From Dipteris shenzhenensis (Eukaryota; Polypodiophyta; Polypodiopsida; Gleicheniales): a stretch of DNA of 64,000 nt. Under the pieces are notes generated by a model, which saw only the letters and a program-made list of their open reading frames with translations, ran no database searches and had not been told where the DNA came from. Below, in pieces: positions 1 to 12,474 of this stretch; within the stretch, counting starts at the first letter, position 1, and the number at the start of each line of letters is the position of its first letter. The stretch is from NCBI GenBank assembly GCA_047967505.1, contig CM106539.1; one strand, given 5' to 3'. A program made the position numbers and the translations under genes.

Positions 1-700
1 TAGTGTCAGAGGTGATGGCGGGGCAGGGAGAGAATCCGAGGACATGGGGGAGAAATAGGGAAGAGAGTTAGTTGTGGGAGGGGAATCAAAGGGGAGGGAG
101 GGAAGAACTGGGCAAATGGTTTGAGCAGCTTGGTAATCCTCAAGGGTAGGATTAGCAAGGGAAGGGAAGAAGTTAGGTGTGAGGGGCTCGTAAGTTTGCG
201 ACTATTGGGTTAGTTGAAAGTGGTGAAAGGCATGAGCAAAGAGACGATGAAGGGAATAGATGTTAGGTTGGAGATCAGGGAAGGTTAAGAGGGTGGTAGC
301 AGCAGCAAGGGTAAGTGAGGTTATGAGATTGCATAGAGAGTGACTAGATATGAGAAGTTAGATGTGAGATAGGCCATGTCATCCTCCGACACTTCTTTCT
401 GTTGATGCGATGGGATCATCAGCTACACAAGGGTGGGATGTTGGTTATGTCCTGCCTTGTAGATAATAGTGATGGACTTTGTAGCAATGGCAACAAACTA
501 GCAATAACCCTGAGGGGAGGACTACACATGAGGCATACATATGCGATGAAAGCATCCGTCCTGAGTGCCATGTGTAGATAGGCAGAAGATATTTTTTTCA
601 TCTTCGGACAAGTCTTGGCAAATTATGCCCAGAGTTTTGGCCCCTTTGGAACGTTCCCATTTGATGTTTGGATGAGTTGATATGATCTTGAGTTAGAGTT
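1..700. other. Purine-rich stretch without a recognisable gene
   Basis: The first ~330 bases are strongly G/A-rich (runs such as GGGGAGGGAGGGAAG) and the rest is ordinary mixed sequence. No reading frame here shows a domain I recognise. It could be noncoding DNA downstream of the minus-strand retroelement remnants that follow. Confidence 0.4.
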
Positions 701-2240
701 GCTTCCATTGGATAAGCACTCATGCTTTTAGGTGATATTTCACTTGTAGAGCGGCCACAAGCTCTTGGTACACCACCGTTGTGCATTGTAGTGGGACTTC
801 ATTGGTGATGTCTTCCATTGCCTCATTGTTTTGCACTAGCAATTGGAGCTCAAGCTTGGAGATGACTATCCTTTGGGATTGCATCTCATCCATTTTTTCC
901 TTATGGTAGATGGATGTATATGCCTCCTTAAGCTTTTTCATTTACAAGGTGACCTGCGCTTGTTGAGGAATGACTTTAGTGGTATTAAACAATTGGTCCA
1001 AGACTTGTGCTTGAGAAGTGCTGGGGTAGCAAGTTAGCCTTTTAAGATTTGGAAGTCCCTTGTTAGCTCTTCAATGCTGAATGTGCATGTTGCCAAAGAC
1101 TATTGCATGTCTTCAAGCTTTTCTTGGCAATCCTGGAGCTCTTCTTCTTTTTGGATTAGAGTGAGTTGAGCTTGTGCGAGTTCCTCTATCTGTTGAGCAT
1201 GTGTTGAGGTCAAATAGTCATAGGAGGTTTGTAGGATTGTTGTAGCTTGTATTGCTGTTGATGTCAGCTGTACTCTTTCTCATCTATTTACACCCAAAGT
1301 TCCCTGACCTCTATGGCGATTCCATGGAATTGGTCTTCGGTTGCTGCTACAGTCTGTCTTTCCAATTCTCGTGCATGTTGGCCAAGCTAGTGAATGCTTA
1401 TGCTGATGCAACCTCAGGCTCTGGCTACTGCTATTGTTGGAGATATATTGGTTGCAATTGTGCACTGAGTTGCAGCATCTCATGGGGCAATTCCTCAATT
1501 CCTACCTCCAGAATAGGTATTTCTTCCGAGGTATCCACATTGCCAATGTGATAGTAAGAGAAGTTGGTGATGGCTCCCATGCTAGTGAGAAGCGAATGTC
1601 CAATTCCTCAATAGGTTTTGGCGACTAGGGCAGAGTCATTTCTTGTTCTTGTAGCTCTTTATTGATGATTACAGCCAATAAGTGTGGAATTCTACATTTT
1701 TGGCCTGATGAACCATCAAGTTTTTTTGTGAAGAAGAATACTAAGTGCTGGATCTAGTGTCCTTCTCAGCAAAACAAATGTGCGGACCCCCAAGATTGTG
1801 GATAGGAATTGTGCTGCTTCCTTGAGTCAAGGGTTAATGATGGTGTGAAGTAATATCCCGTCCCTATGGAACTTGGTGTCCTTGGAGGAGAGGCTGTATT
1901 TTGAGAAATTTAGTGTTAGCAAGCCTTATAGGGTATTTTGCACCTTGATTTGAGAGTGAAAATGCCCTTTGAATTACTGTACTATCGAGGATAATGTTGA
2001 GTTGCCTCTGATGTACAGTGATGGTGCCATACTTGCCAACCTATGCATCGTTGGAGTGGTAAGAATGGAGAAAGTCCCTGATGTACGTGGTCATTATAGG
2101 ACTGTCCTCCAAGGATTTTAGGTGCTAAGACCCCAAAGTATGTGGCACAATTATTCATGCAATTGACTATGTGTCTAAGTGAAAGGCATGTGTGCACTTG
2201 ACCTAGTAACTAGGTAGGGACTAACTATATGCTTTTTTTG
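700..2240 (-). pseudogene. Degenerate coiled-coil-like coding sequence, retroelement-associated
   Basis: Read on the minus strand, this stretch gives coding-like peptide broken by stops and frameshifts. The segment at about 1215-1090 reads as a charged heptad-like peptide (…IEELAQAQLTLIQKEEEL…), and the open frame 941-720 continues in the same style (MKKLKEAY… then KLELQLLVQNNEAMEDI). The pieces look like a coiled coil. It lies directly 3' of the minus-strand Ty3/gypsy pol, so it may be a downstream ORF of that element or part of another one. A similar coiled-coil frame occurs on the plus strand at 13.8-14.2 kb. I do not recognise the protein; the product call rests on amino-acid composition only. 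Confidence 0.35.
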
Positions 2241-2442
2241 TTGTTGCTGGGATTTCATAGGGCAGCGAGGACATCAGTTTTGAGCCCTAAGTTGAAATTG
2301 GTTAATGCTACCTATATGTGCGGATGTACATATGCAAGTGAGTGCTCATGATACAATCTAATACTAACTAAGGAACACTTGGGGTTTTCAAATCTTCATT
2401 TTTATCAGGGATGGCTTGCATGTTGAAGTTGTAGCACTTCAG

Positions 2443-5267
2443 TTAGTTCCCGCTTATTGTAGTGTTGAATTGGAATCCATCCAACGTTTCTAGTAGCACA
2501 GGTCCGATGGGATTCATTTTCCTTACTCGATAGGGTCCTTGACCTAGATACTTGAGTTTTCCCTTATGTACTTTGGCATTGTATAACAAGACTAGATCAC
2601 CTTCCTTGATGTCTTTGGCTTTATGATAGGACTTTAAGATTCCTATCAAGCCATGCCTTTCTTCTATGTTTTTTTGTTGTCATGGCATAGTAGGCAACTA
2701 ATTTGGTCTCTATATGCTTCTCCAATTGATAGATTCTTTCTTTCAGGGATGCATGATCTCCCATGCATTCCTGTACTACTATGCATAGGCTTGGTATTAC
2801 AAATTCTAGTGGGAGTGACAGCTTCAAGGCCATACACCAATTGAAAAGGTGTGTTCCCTGTACTGAGTGTGGTTCTGTATGCCCATAAGGCTACATTTAG
2901 TTTCTTTGCCCAATCAGAACGTAGTGGTTCCACTACCTTGGTGAGAATAATGCATTCCCTTAGGGGTAGTAGGGAGTGCTTTTTCCATGAAGAGTTCTTG
3001 GATAACCTCATTGACAAAATGTGTACCTCTATCTGACACAATTTCAATGGGGCATCCGAATTGGGTGATCACATTCTTGTATAAGAATCTTGTTGTGCTT
3101 CTGGCATCTTCTTTTCTGACTGCTTTAGCTTCAGCCAAGTTTGGTAAAGTAATCAGTGGCCACAATGATATAGCATGCGTATATTCCCTTTGCTGCTGAA
3201 TGAATGGGGCCCATAAAACCAATCCCCCATTTTTCAAATGGTTTTTGTGCAACAACTGTTGTTAGGGGATTGAAGTCATGTTGTGGTTTAGTAGTCCATT
3301 GGCATACATCACATCTTTTGGCATATTCATCGGCATCTACCCAAAGTGTTGGCCACCAGTATCCTACGAAGAGGACTTTTCTTGCTGTGGCTTCCCCTTG
3401 GAAGTGTCCTCCTGCGATGCCTTCATGGACTTCAGTGAGGATTGGCATGATCTCATGAGGCATTACACATCTTCTTAAAACCTGGTCCTTGCCCATCTTG
3501 TACAATTTTCCTGCAAAAATGAGTTGATAGGGTGCAGCTTTTAAAATTAGCTTTCTAGCATCTACTACTTTCATTTCAGGGGGTGGTCTTCCTACCACTA
3601 AGTACCCAATGATATTTGCACACCAATCTAGAACAACATCTATTAGTGTGGCATTTGGTAAGTCATCTTCTACTCTAGTGGCTTCTTCTCCTAACTTGAC
3701 ATGAGACATGTGATCAGCAATGTAGTGTTGGGCACCTTTGCAGACCACAATTTTGAAGTTGAATTCTTGCAGCAAGAGGAGCCATCTGGTTATTCCTCAA
3801 GTTGTACATGGACGGTTCACAAGATAAAACAATGCTTGATGGTCAGTGTAGAAGACAAAGTCATTTTCCAATAAATAGTGTCGAAATTTGTTAACACTAT
3901 ACACCATTGCTAGGGCTTTTGTTTCTGTGGTGGTATAGTTGATTTCTGCATCATTGAGTTGTCAACTGGGAAAAATAGAATGGGTAGTCTTTCTTATGTT
4001 CACTAGGTTGGCAAAGAACACTCCTAATTGCATACTTAGAGCCATCAGTATGAACATGAAAATCAATATCCCAATTGGGAGATATAAGGATGGGTGTTGT
4101 GATTAGGTGCCACTTTAAAAGCTCAAAGGCTTGGTCGCACTCTTCTGTCCATAAGAATTCCACTAATAATTTGTAAAGTGGTCTGGCTATCATGGCATAC
4201 TCCAAGATAAATCTTCTATAATAGTCAGCATGTCCTGTACACCTTAATTCCATGATGATTTTGATTTTGTCCATGTCAGTTACAATCCCATATTGAGAAA
4301 CGATGTGTCCCAAAACAACTCCGGGGGTGATCATGAACTGGAATTTTGTTGGATTTAGGGAGATTCCATACCTTCTGCATTTGATTAGAACTACTTCAAG
4401 ACATTTGAAGTGATCTTTTTTGTTTGAGTGGATGCACAAATCATCCAAGAACACCTGTAGAAACATATTCAAAAATGACTTGAAAGCTGTGAACATGACT
4501 CTCTGGAATGTGGTTGGGGCATTACAAAGGCCGAATGGCATGACTCTATAGGCAAATATATCCCATTCTATTACAAATGCTATTTTTGATTGGTCTACAG
4601 GAGCAATTTGCACTTGGTTATAGCCATCACTAAAGCCATCCAAGAAGCTGTATATCTCTACTCCCAGCCACCTTTTCCAATAGTGTTTCTAGTAAGGTAG
4701 GGCATAGTGATCCTTGATTGTGGCGGCATTCACATTCTTTAATTTAATGCATATTCTTAGCTTCTTATTGTGTTTAGGCATGATGACGATGGGTGAAGCC
4801 CAATTAGTGTGCTCAATCTCATAGATGAATCCGGCATCTAAGAGTTTTTCTAGTTTGTCATAAACCAAGGTGCCATGTTTTGGATTTGCTCGATAAGGTC
4901 CACATACCTTAGGGTGGGCAACTTCCCTTACAGGTATCGTGTGTACTGCCACTTTTGGTGCAATTCCTTTCATTTCCTTGTATGACCATGCTAGGCAGTC
5001 TCGGTATTCCATTAGGAGTGCTTTGAGCTTTGTTTCGTCTTCTTGTGTAAGCTGTTTCCAAATGAATACCAATTTTTCTTCCTCCCCTTCAAGGGAGAGG
5101 TTTATTATGCAAGTTTTGGCCAATCCCTCATAGATTGGAGTCTCTCCAATGCTATCAGTTTCTTGAACTTCAGATTGCTGATTGGTGCCTTTAGTCATCC
5201 CCACATGTGTGACCATATTCGTATCCGACCGATCCATATATCCCAACGACCGGTGCAATAAGCTCAT
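2443..5267 (-). pseudogene. Ty3/gypsy pol remnant (RT, RNase H, integrase)
   Basis: Order on the minus strand follows a Ty3/gypsy pol. 5267-4689 is the RT N-terminus (LLDAGFIYEIEHTNWASPIV, then NAATIKDHYALPY). 4643-3951 is the RT palm with MPFGLCNAPTTFQRVM and active-site FLDD, the connection (ARPLYKLL..F.WTEECDQAF) and the RNase H start (HVHTDGSKYA). 3775-3131 covers the RNase H end (ADHMSHV), an integrase zinc-finger region ending KRCDVCQ, and the integrase core start. 3255-2664 carries SDRGTHFVNE and the later core; 2649-2443 is the C-terminal domain (GDLVLLYN…KLKYLGQGPYRV). It is split by at least five frame breaks or stops. The first integrase aspartate is lost (WGIGFMGP where the family has D). 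No gag, protease or clear LTR pair was seen. Family assignment is firm; the element is dead. Confidence 0.9.
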
Positions 5268-5269
5268 CC

Positions 5270-5700
5270 CTTCGACTGCTGCTATCTTACTATCCCCATG
5301 CCTGTTGCTATAATTATTCCACCGACCCCATTATCCCTCCAACCATTGTCTTAAACTCATCCCTACGTCCGTGGGGATACCACTTGCATCCTATCTCGCC
5401 AAACATGTGGCACTATCTATCCCACCGATCGACATGTTATGCCTATCCCGTCGCCCGCTACTATCCCATTGCACAGAGTGATAGACCATCCCTACGACCA
5501 TCGCCATAGAGCTATCCCTATGACCATCGCCATAGGGCTATCCCTATGACCGTCATCATAGAGCTATCCCTATGAGCGTCGCCATAGAGCTATCCCTACG
5601 ACCATCGGGATACCTCTAGGGTAGTCTAGAAGAAAAATTCCAGAACTATAGTTCAACCAAAGTGTGCCTAGTTAGAGGTCTCATGCATGCACTTGTTGCG
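5270..5700. promoter_or_regulatory. Repeat-rich spacer between two divergent Ty3/gypsy remnants, possibly LTR-derived
   Basis: This stretch separates the minus-strand pol (start ~5267) from the plus-strand gag (from ~5868). It is full of variants of TATCCC-n-CGACC and CCATCGCCAT, the same vocabulary as 11706-12060. That would suit a shared LTR U3 region of the plus-strand element, but I could not align exact LTR ends, a TG…CA boundary or target duplications. Confidence 0.35.
5484..5613. repeat. 26-bp tandem repeat, five copies
   Basis: Five head-to-tail 26-bp units start at 5484, 5510, 5536, 5562 and 5588. Each is a variant of (A/G)GCTATCCCTATGACCATC followed by GCCATAG, with a few substitutions per copy. 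The spacing is exact. They sit in the possible LTR-derived spacer, where short U3 repeats are common. Confidence 0.85.
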
Positions 5701-5867
5701 GTTTGGGAGAATTTTGTCCAAGGATCCCACATCGGAAGATAGTGCTTTGAGCTACCCTCAACCCACCTTTCGCCTTATTAGCCCGATCCAGAAGCTCGAT
5801 TCCTAGCTCCCACTCAGTAATAGGACCCCGATAGGAGGATCTATCTAGCTCCAATGAGACAGAGAGC

Positions 5868-8470
5868 TTGGATGAGGTAATGCAATGCCCCTTGGGTCCA
5901 AGGGCTTCCAAAGCCCCATTCACTAGTGTGGCCTCTCACAACTCTCCCACACCTTCTGTAGCATCGAGGTTAAGAGGTACATTCTCCAACATGTTTGAAT
6001 GTTTAGGCAGAACAGAGTCGGCAGACATGGAGAACCCCTTCGCCGGCATGCCTGCAGGAAGGGATGTCAGTAACATCCCGCTCCCGAAATGTAGACCGAG
6101 ATGAAAACCACCTTTGTGGATCCAGGACCCCTCCAGGACCCACCTCCTTTGCAAGCCACCCCCAATGGGAACGCATGGATGATGAAGATCTGTGGATGAG
6201 GGACTTTCAAGGGCAAGACCCTAGCTGAGGGGATGCGAGAGGTCTCCAAGGAGGGGCATCTTATGAACCACCAACAACCCATGTGCCACCAAATTTCGTC
6301 AACTATGGGGTTCCACCCTATTGCCCATTGCATGGAACCACCGTGCCATGACCCATGACCCACCCCCACTTGGAGTATGGCCGTTTCCATCCATACCTAT
6401 TGCTTTCACGAATGCAAGACTTAGCGCATCCATTTTAATGCCAGTACCAGCAAAAACTACATGGATACCACCACTAGAGCCACACCCCTGCATCTTGTTA
6501 GGCCCACAGTGGCACCACCCCCACCAACTACCCAAACAATGTTAATTGATGAGGCAATTCACATCTTGGTGAATGCCCTAGGAAGGGGGGCCACACAATC
6601 CCACCTGTCCCAGTGTTTCCTGTAGGGATTGCGAATCCCTCAAGGAGTTGAGACCCATAGCCATCTCCAAGTCAATGACCAAATTCCTTAGGGAAGGAGA
6701 CCTAGTCTCCCACGTGGAGCGATTCGAGCAAATATGTGAAGCATTTGGAGCTCTTGGGGACCTAGAAATGGCCAATGCATTTTGTCTCATTTTGGATGCC
6801 AAAGCAAGCCAATGGTATAGGGCTCTCACCCCGGAAGAGAAAGTCAACTGGGAGACGTTGAGAAAGGCCTTCACTGTGGGGTTCACCCTTAGTGGACATA
6901 AATGGAGCCCAATTAACTAGTTGTATGAGGTGAAGCAGAACGATAAGGAATCCCTTCAGGATTACATAGCGAGAATCAAGCACCTCAATGCCCATTCTTG
7001 TGAACCGTACAAGCGGATGAGCGATGAACGACTGTTGCCCGCTTCCTCATCAGATTGGTAGACCCAAAGCTGCACGACCACCTAATGGTGATGAATCCTA
7101 TCTCCTTCAATCTATGCAGCAAGGTAGCCATCCATATAAGTGACAACATGATGGACAAGGCTAATGCAGATAAAACCTCGATTCCATAAGAAATAGCTCC
7201 ATCAATTAGGTCTTCCTGTGTGGAAACGATCAAGAAGGAGACCAACGAGCCCAAGGGCTTGGACATGAGGGAGCTGGCCTCCAATTTGCTAAATCGGCTA
7301 GGCCAATATTGGAGGTCGGAACCTCCAAGGAGGAGCCAAGCAACCCCCACTTGTTTCCATAGAGAGACAACGTCTAGTATGGAGTATGCAATGGCAACCA
7401 TCTCTCCAATGAGTGTCCGCGCTTGAGCAAGGTCGGCACTCTATTGTGCACAATGTCATAGGTGGGGAAACCATGATACCTCCCAATGCTGATTTCTGAT
7501 GTCCTTGCCCAAACCATGTATCAAATGAGACCCCCATTAGCCCTAATGGCCCCGCCTAATCCTCTAAATACACAAGGTGGCCCTTTGGCTAGTTCAAGCT
7601 AGTCCAAGGCTCAACTGGCTCTGTTACCGCCACCCATATTGGGCCCTCAACCTGCCAAGGCCCCATAGGGCAAGTGAATGCCCCTATAGAGGTACTTCAA
7701 ATGCTCCGGTGTCATGCTTCAAGTGTCAGGGGCCTCATTTCTTGAAGGACTTCCCCTATAGGGATCTTACCCCCATCACTTCGCCCACCACCAACCCCAC
7801 ACCCTTGTGTATGGGGTGTGGAAACAATCATCTATTCAAGGACTGTCCCTTGACAACCCCAATCACCTTGCCTAAGAGCACCAGCCTTAACTTGCTTTAG
7901 TATCGAACAAGGCCAGGTGGTCGCAGTACCCTTAAAGGTCATCACAAGGATGCAAGCGAAAGCAATAGGTAAGGCAATGAGGAAACTCGCAAGGAAAGAT
8001 AAAGGAACCCTATCGCAAGGAACTGAGATCCCTCAACACTCGTGGACTCGATCCAAGAAGGCCATAAGGGTAGGTGATGGGTCTAACCAAGTGCTCATCC
8101 AGGACGGTTCCGATGAGGAGACAGCCACCCTCACCACCTCCTCTACCTCTGAACATGCTTCCACTAGGGTGACCCGGAGGTACCTCTGAGCTCAGAGGTA
8201 AACAAGCCAGTGTAGGTCTAAGGCCTAGCACCCCCACCCTCCTATAAGGAAAACTATCTTGACTCGATCCTAGAGAAGCAATACGTAATAGAGGCTCAGA
8301 ACTTGGTATGAGACTGCCAGGAAAAATTTGAGCATAGACTCAAGCCAAGCAGAGGGTCAGATACTATCCATCTAGCCTACCTAACGGGCCACCAAGCGGC
8401 AAAAGCACTCAAGGTGCCAGAAAAGGTGGAAGAAGAGGAACATTTCAGCTTCGATGAGTCAGAAGCTCTA
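5868..8470 (+). pseudogene. Ty3/gypsy gag remnant with zinc knuckles
   Basis: Broken plus-strand gag upstream of the pol at 8485. The frame at 6648-6920 carries the retrotransposon gag core (FLREGDLVSHVERFEQICEA; ANAFCLILDAKASQWYRAL; W..LRKAF), the usual capsid signature of plant Ty3/gypsy elements. 7577-7900 carries two CCHC knuckles: CFKCQGPHFLKDF, whose last Cys is replaced by Phe, and CMGCGNNHLFKDC, which is intact. The frame 7917-8189 is a basic, Ser/Thr-rich linker. Several stops and frame changes occur between 6100 and 7900. No aspartic protease motif is visible. Gag identity is secure; exact ends are not. Confidence 0.8.
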
Positions 8471-8484
8471 GATTTGATGCAAAA

Positions 8485-10773
8485 ATGTTCCAGGAGGACC
8501 TAGTATTGCAAAACCTACAAGAAGAAGGAGACCTTTATGGCTTTGAGGACCTGTTATCCATGGAAGGAGAGTCTTCACAAGAACACTACGATAGTGCCTG
8601 GTTGGCTGCCTTCCTATCGACCAAGGTAAAAATGCAAATCGCCTCCCTGTTAAGAGGGAATCCCATCCTTTGGCATGATCTATCCAATGGGATGAACCGC
8701 CCATTATACAAATTGCTAGTATCCTTCGAGTGGACCGATGAGGAATGCCAAAAATCCTTCGAAACCCTTAAACTAGTCCTAGCCACCGCACCGGTGTTGA
8801 GAGCACCTGATTGGAATCTAATATTCCATGTCCATATCGATGCTTCCAACTTTGCTATCGGGTGTGTGCTAGCCCCAACCAGGAGAGCATAACCTAGACT
8901 ACCCGGTGTACTTTGTGAACCGCCAACTAAATGAGGCCGAGGTTAACTACACAACAACTAAAAGGGAAGGTCTGGCCATGGTCTATGCAATCAAGAAGTT
9001 CAGGCACTCCTTGTTAGCTAACAAGTTCATCTTCTTTGTGGACCACCAAGCATTGTTATACTTGGTCAACAAGCCATGCATGATGGGATGCATCACTAGG
9101 TGGATGCTAATCCTCTTGGAGTTTTTCATAGTCCCTATAGATAGGGGGAAAGCCCATGTCCTAACCAACCACCTATCAAGAATCCCAAATGACGAGGGAG
9201 TCGAAGATGACCTCCCTAATGCTTCCCTCTTCTTCATTGACATCATACTTGAATGGGCCGCTGAGATTGGTCACTACCTGGCCAATGGCCCACCCCTTGG
9301 CCAAGCTCTTAGGAAAGATAGAGCCCGCAAACTCATTAAGGACATAGCACTGTACCAACTAATTGCACACCCACTATACCGCATGGGCAAGGATAGCATC
9401 GTGTGTAGATGTGTGTGCGAGCATGAATAAATCGATGTGCTTGAGGAAGCCCACTCGGGAATTGTAGGAGAGAATTTTGTTGCCGCTGATGTTACAGCAC
9501 ATAAGGTGCTCCAAGCTGGCCTTTGGTGGTTGACTCTCTTCAGAGACAGAGCCGAATTCATCAAGCGGTGCGACCCCTGCCAGCGTGTCCAAATCCCACA
9601 CAAGGTGGACATGATGCCCTTAAGTGGAATCTTAACGGATCAGCCCTTCGAGAAATGGAGCATCAATTTTATTGGACCCATAAGTCCAGCAGCTAAAGGA
9701 ATTGGGGCTAGATACATCATCTTGGCCACAGATTACTTCACTAAGTGGGTAGAAGGAAGGGCCACCGTGAAGGCAGATGAGAGATCCACCACCAAATTCT
9801 TATATGAACAAGTTATCATGCGGTTCGGATGTCCCTTAGAGTTAGTTAGCAGCCAAGGAACTCGTTTCCTCAATGAAACAATAGCATAGGAAGTCAATGC
9901 CATACTATCCTAGGGTGAATGGTTTAGCTGAGAGCTCCAATAAACTTGCTCTACAAGATCATTACTTGTGCGATAGAGGCTAGTCATACTGACTGGGAGC
10001 ATAAGCTCATCATAGCATATTGGGCCTACAAAACATCCTACAAGGTAGCCATGCACTTTAGCCTAGCCTTCGTGGTGGAGGCGGTCATGCCGATGGAGTA
10101 TGTAGTGCCTAGCCTCTGTCTTACCATTAAGGAAAGGATTACAGAGAATGCTTTGGCAGAAATGCTAGTTGACCTTGAAAGGTTAGAAGAGACACGGTTG
10201 CGTGCAGCCTACTCTCTCTGGGTGGAGAAGGCCCAATGCAAAAATTGGCTTGACCGCAACCTCGAGAACAAAGACCTAGTAGAGGGAGATTTGGCACTCC
10301 TCTACAACATCCACAATACCAAGCACAAGCTCAAGTACTGAGGTATGGGTCCCTACCATGTGGTTGAGATCACACCACAAGGGGCGTGCCGAATAGCCAC
10401 CCTTGATGGAATAGAAATGGATGGCTACCTTAACGAGAGCAAATTAAAAAGATACTATGGACCACTCACACTGTCTACCCTTCAAGCCATCCATAGAGAA
10501 AAAGAACTTAAGGCCGAGGTAGCTAGGATGAAATGCCAGGCCATTGAAGAAGCCAGAGCATGTAACGCTAAGCTCAAGAAGCATAGGCAAATGACACTAC
10601 TTAAGGCAACGCTTGAACATCAGGGACTAACAGATGAGCTAACATCAAGGCTAGGTTGCTTGTTCAACTGTAGGACCCACGCATGCGCATCAAAGCACTT
10701 GTGGATCTGGGAGCGAGCCAGAGGGAGTCCAAGCAACATAGGAGTCCCTAATTTCTCTAGAGATCTCTGCTGA
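8485..10773 (+). pseudogene. Ty3/gypsy pol remnant lacking most of the reverse transcriptase
   Basis: The frame 8485-8892 passes from a linker straight into the RT connection (NRPLYKLLVSFEWTDEECQK) and RNase H (HVHIDASNFAIGCVL). The RT fingers and palm, including the YxDD box, are missing, so roughly 0.7 kb was probably deleted near 8650-8690. 8906-9430 holds the rest of RNase H and the DLPNA linker also seen in the minus-strand element. 9437-9889 is integrase zinc finger and core. 9946-10341 and 10345-10773 hold the C-terminal domain (WLDRNLENKDLVEGDLALLY; GYLNESKLKRYYG) and a charged tail. Integrase catalytic positions are altered: WSINFIGP (D to N) and SSQG in place of SDxG. It is related to, but distinct from, the pol at 2443-5267. 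Confidence 0.9.
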
Positions 10774-11700
10774 AAGCATCCGTGCCAAGAAGAAGGGCAC
10801 GCTGCCATCCCATGCTTCGGACTCTAGGCTCTAATCCACCTCCTCAACCATAGCATCCCCCCAAACACTAGGTCCCCACCAAGCCCTTGGAAGACCGAGG
10901 CAAGCAGGTCATCTGGGTGCCAAAGTTTAAGTTACAAACCGCGAAGGTTCTGAAGGTAGCCACACAAGAACCTGTGTCGACCTGAGATGTAGAACCATAA
11001 GAACCTACCGACAAACTGACTGCAGCAAGCCAGCCCCAAAATCCTAAACGTGCTCTATTACCCCATGAATCATCCAACTCAACATGAAAATTGCCCAAGG
11101 CAATGAAGGATCAACACAACCCCTACAATGAGGGGTGTCACACAAGAACCTCCCTCCAAATCTGAAGGCAAACCCTCAAGGGTAGTTGCGATCATACCAG
11201 CTCCAATGGTGCCATCCTACTCATGAGAGCAAAAGTCTATGCCGAAGGCGATCATGCAAGAACCCGCTTCTCCTATGAGAAAGGACCACTTTGCGACGAC
11301 TAGTCATAACATCAATGTACCTCTGGCATCCAAGGTAAGACACAAGGTGGACACGTGCTCTACATGGCTTTTAACACACTATGTGGTAGCACAACATCCG
11401 TCTACACCGCATTCCTCATGATTGTCAAGTCCAGGTCTAGGTAAGTCAGTATGGTAGGCATATCACCCAATGCACCCTCAACCCACAAGTCACTTCCGTA
11501 CACATACACACACACACACACACATCCACGGTCAGCACTAGGTGATTAGGGTCAATACGTCCCTTTTGCATTTTTCCACAATCTTGCATGCTGACCTCAC
11601 AATCCATCCCACTCCTCACTGGTACACCACACCCATTCCCTTCTCCCTCCCACCTTCCCACTTTTTCCCCTCTTTCCCTCTCCCTACTCTTCTCAGACAA
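10774..11700. other. Unassigned sequence downstream of the plus-strand pol
   Basis: Mixed sequence with short chance-length frames in all readings and no domain I recognise. It holds a (CA)n tract at about 11502-11524. By position it would be the 3' untranslated part of the plus-strand element, but no polypurine tract or LTR boundary could be fixed. Confidence 0.4.
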
Positions 11701-12300
11701 TATCTCGCCAGTCATTGTTATAGCCTATCCCGCTGACCATCACCATCTAGATATCCAGCTGATCGTTGCCATCCACGTATCCCACTGTTGCCATCCACAT
11801 ATCATGTTGGTCGTGGCCATCACTGTCATCCCACCGACTGTTGTCGTCCATGTATCCCGTTGACTATTGCCATTTAGAGTTTCCTCTAACCGTCCCCATC
11901 CACATATCATGCCAATTGTGGCCATCATCGTATTCCACCAACCATCCCCATCTGAAGATCCCACCGACCGTCATCCCATCGACTGTCACCATCCCCACAT
12001 CCCGCCGACCATTGCTATCCCCATATCCTGCCGATCATTGCCATCTAACGATCCCACCAACCTTGGGGATGCAAAAACCTATATAAAGGAGCCCTATCCC
12101 ATCGGGTCATCGCCATAGCAGTTTTCCCCAGACTCTGCCAAAATTTTATCAAAATTCTCATAGCCCCCTGCCCTCTTCCATAGCCATCCAACACAGTCAG
12201 TTTATGTCCTGCAACTCTTCCTCTTCCACCAATTCCCTCGTCACTCAATTACCCTACTCTTCCCCATGTGGATCCGGAAAATGAATTCTTTGAATTCAAG
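11700..12300 (+). promoter_or_regulatory. LTR-like region with degenerate ~27-bp repeats and TATA box
   Basis: From 11706 to about 12060 runs a degenerate array of ~27-bp units (variants of CATATCCCGCCGACCATTGCCATC). A plus-strand TATA box, TATATAAAG, follows at 12080, then pyrimidine-rich leader sequence. Repeats, TATA box and leader in this order resemble U3-R-U5 of a plant LTR. It could be the 3' LTR of the 5.9-10.8 kb element or the 5' LTR of whatever the frames at 12.4-16 kb belong to. No TG…CA ends or target duplications were identified. Confidence 0.45.
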
Positions 12301-12474
12301 ATGGAGCTAGGACTCCAGCCTTGACCTCCTATTCCATAGGCCACTGGCCCCTCTGATTCTCAAAGCATGCCCTTGGCAACAATCCACATGCCCTCCGAAT
12401 TTGCCATCGAAGATTTGCAAGGGGAGGAGGAAGTATCTACTTGACAGGCCACCCAGGAGGGTCCAACAATAGTA

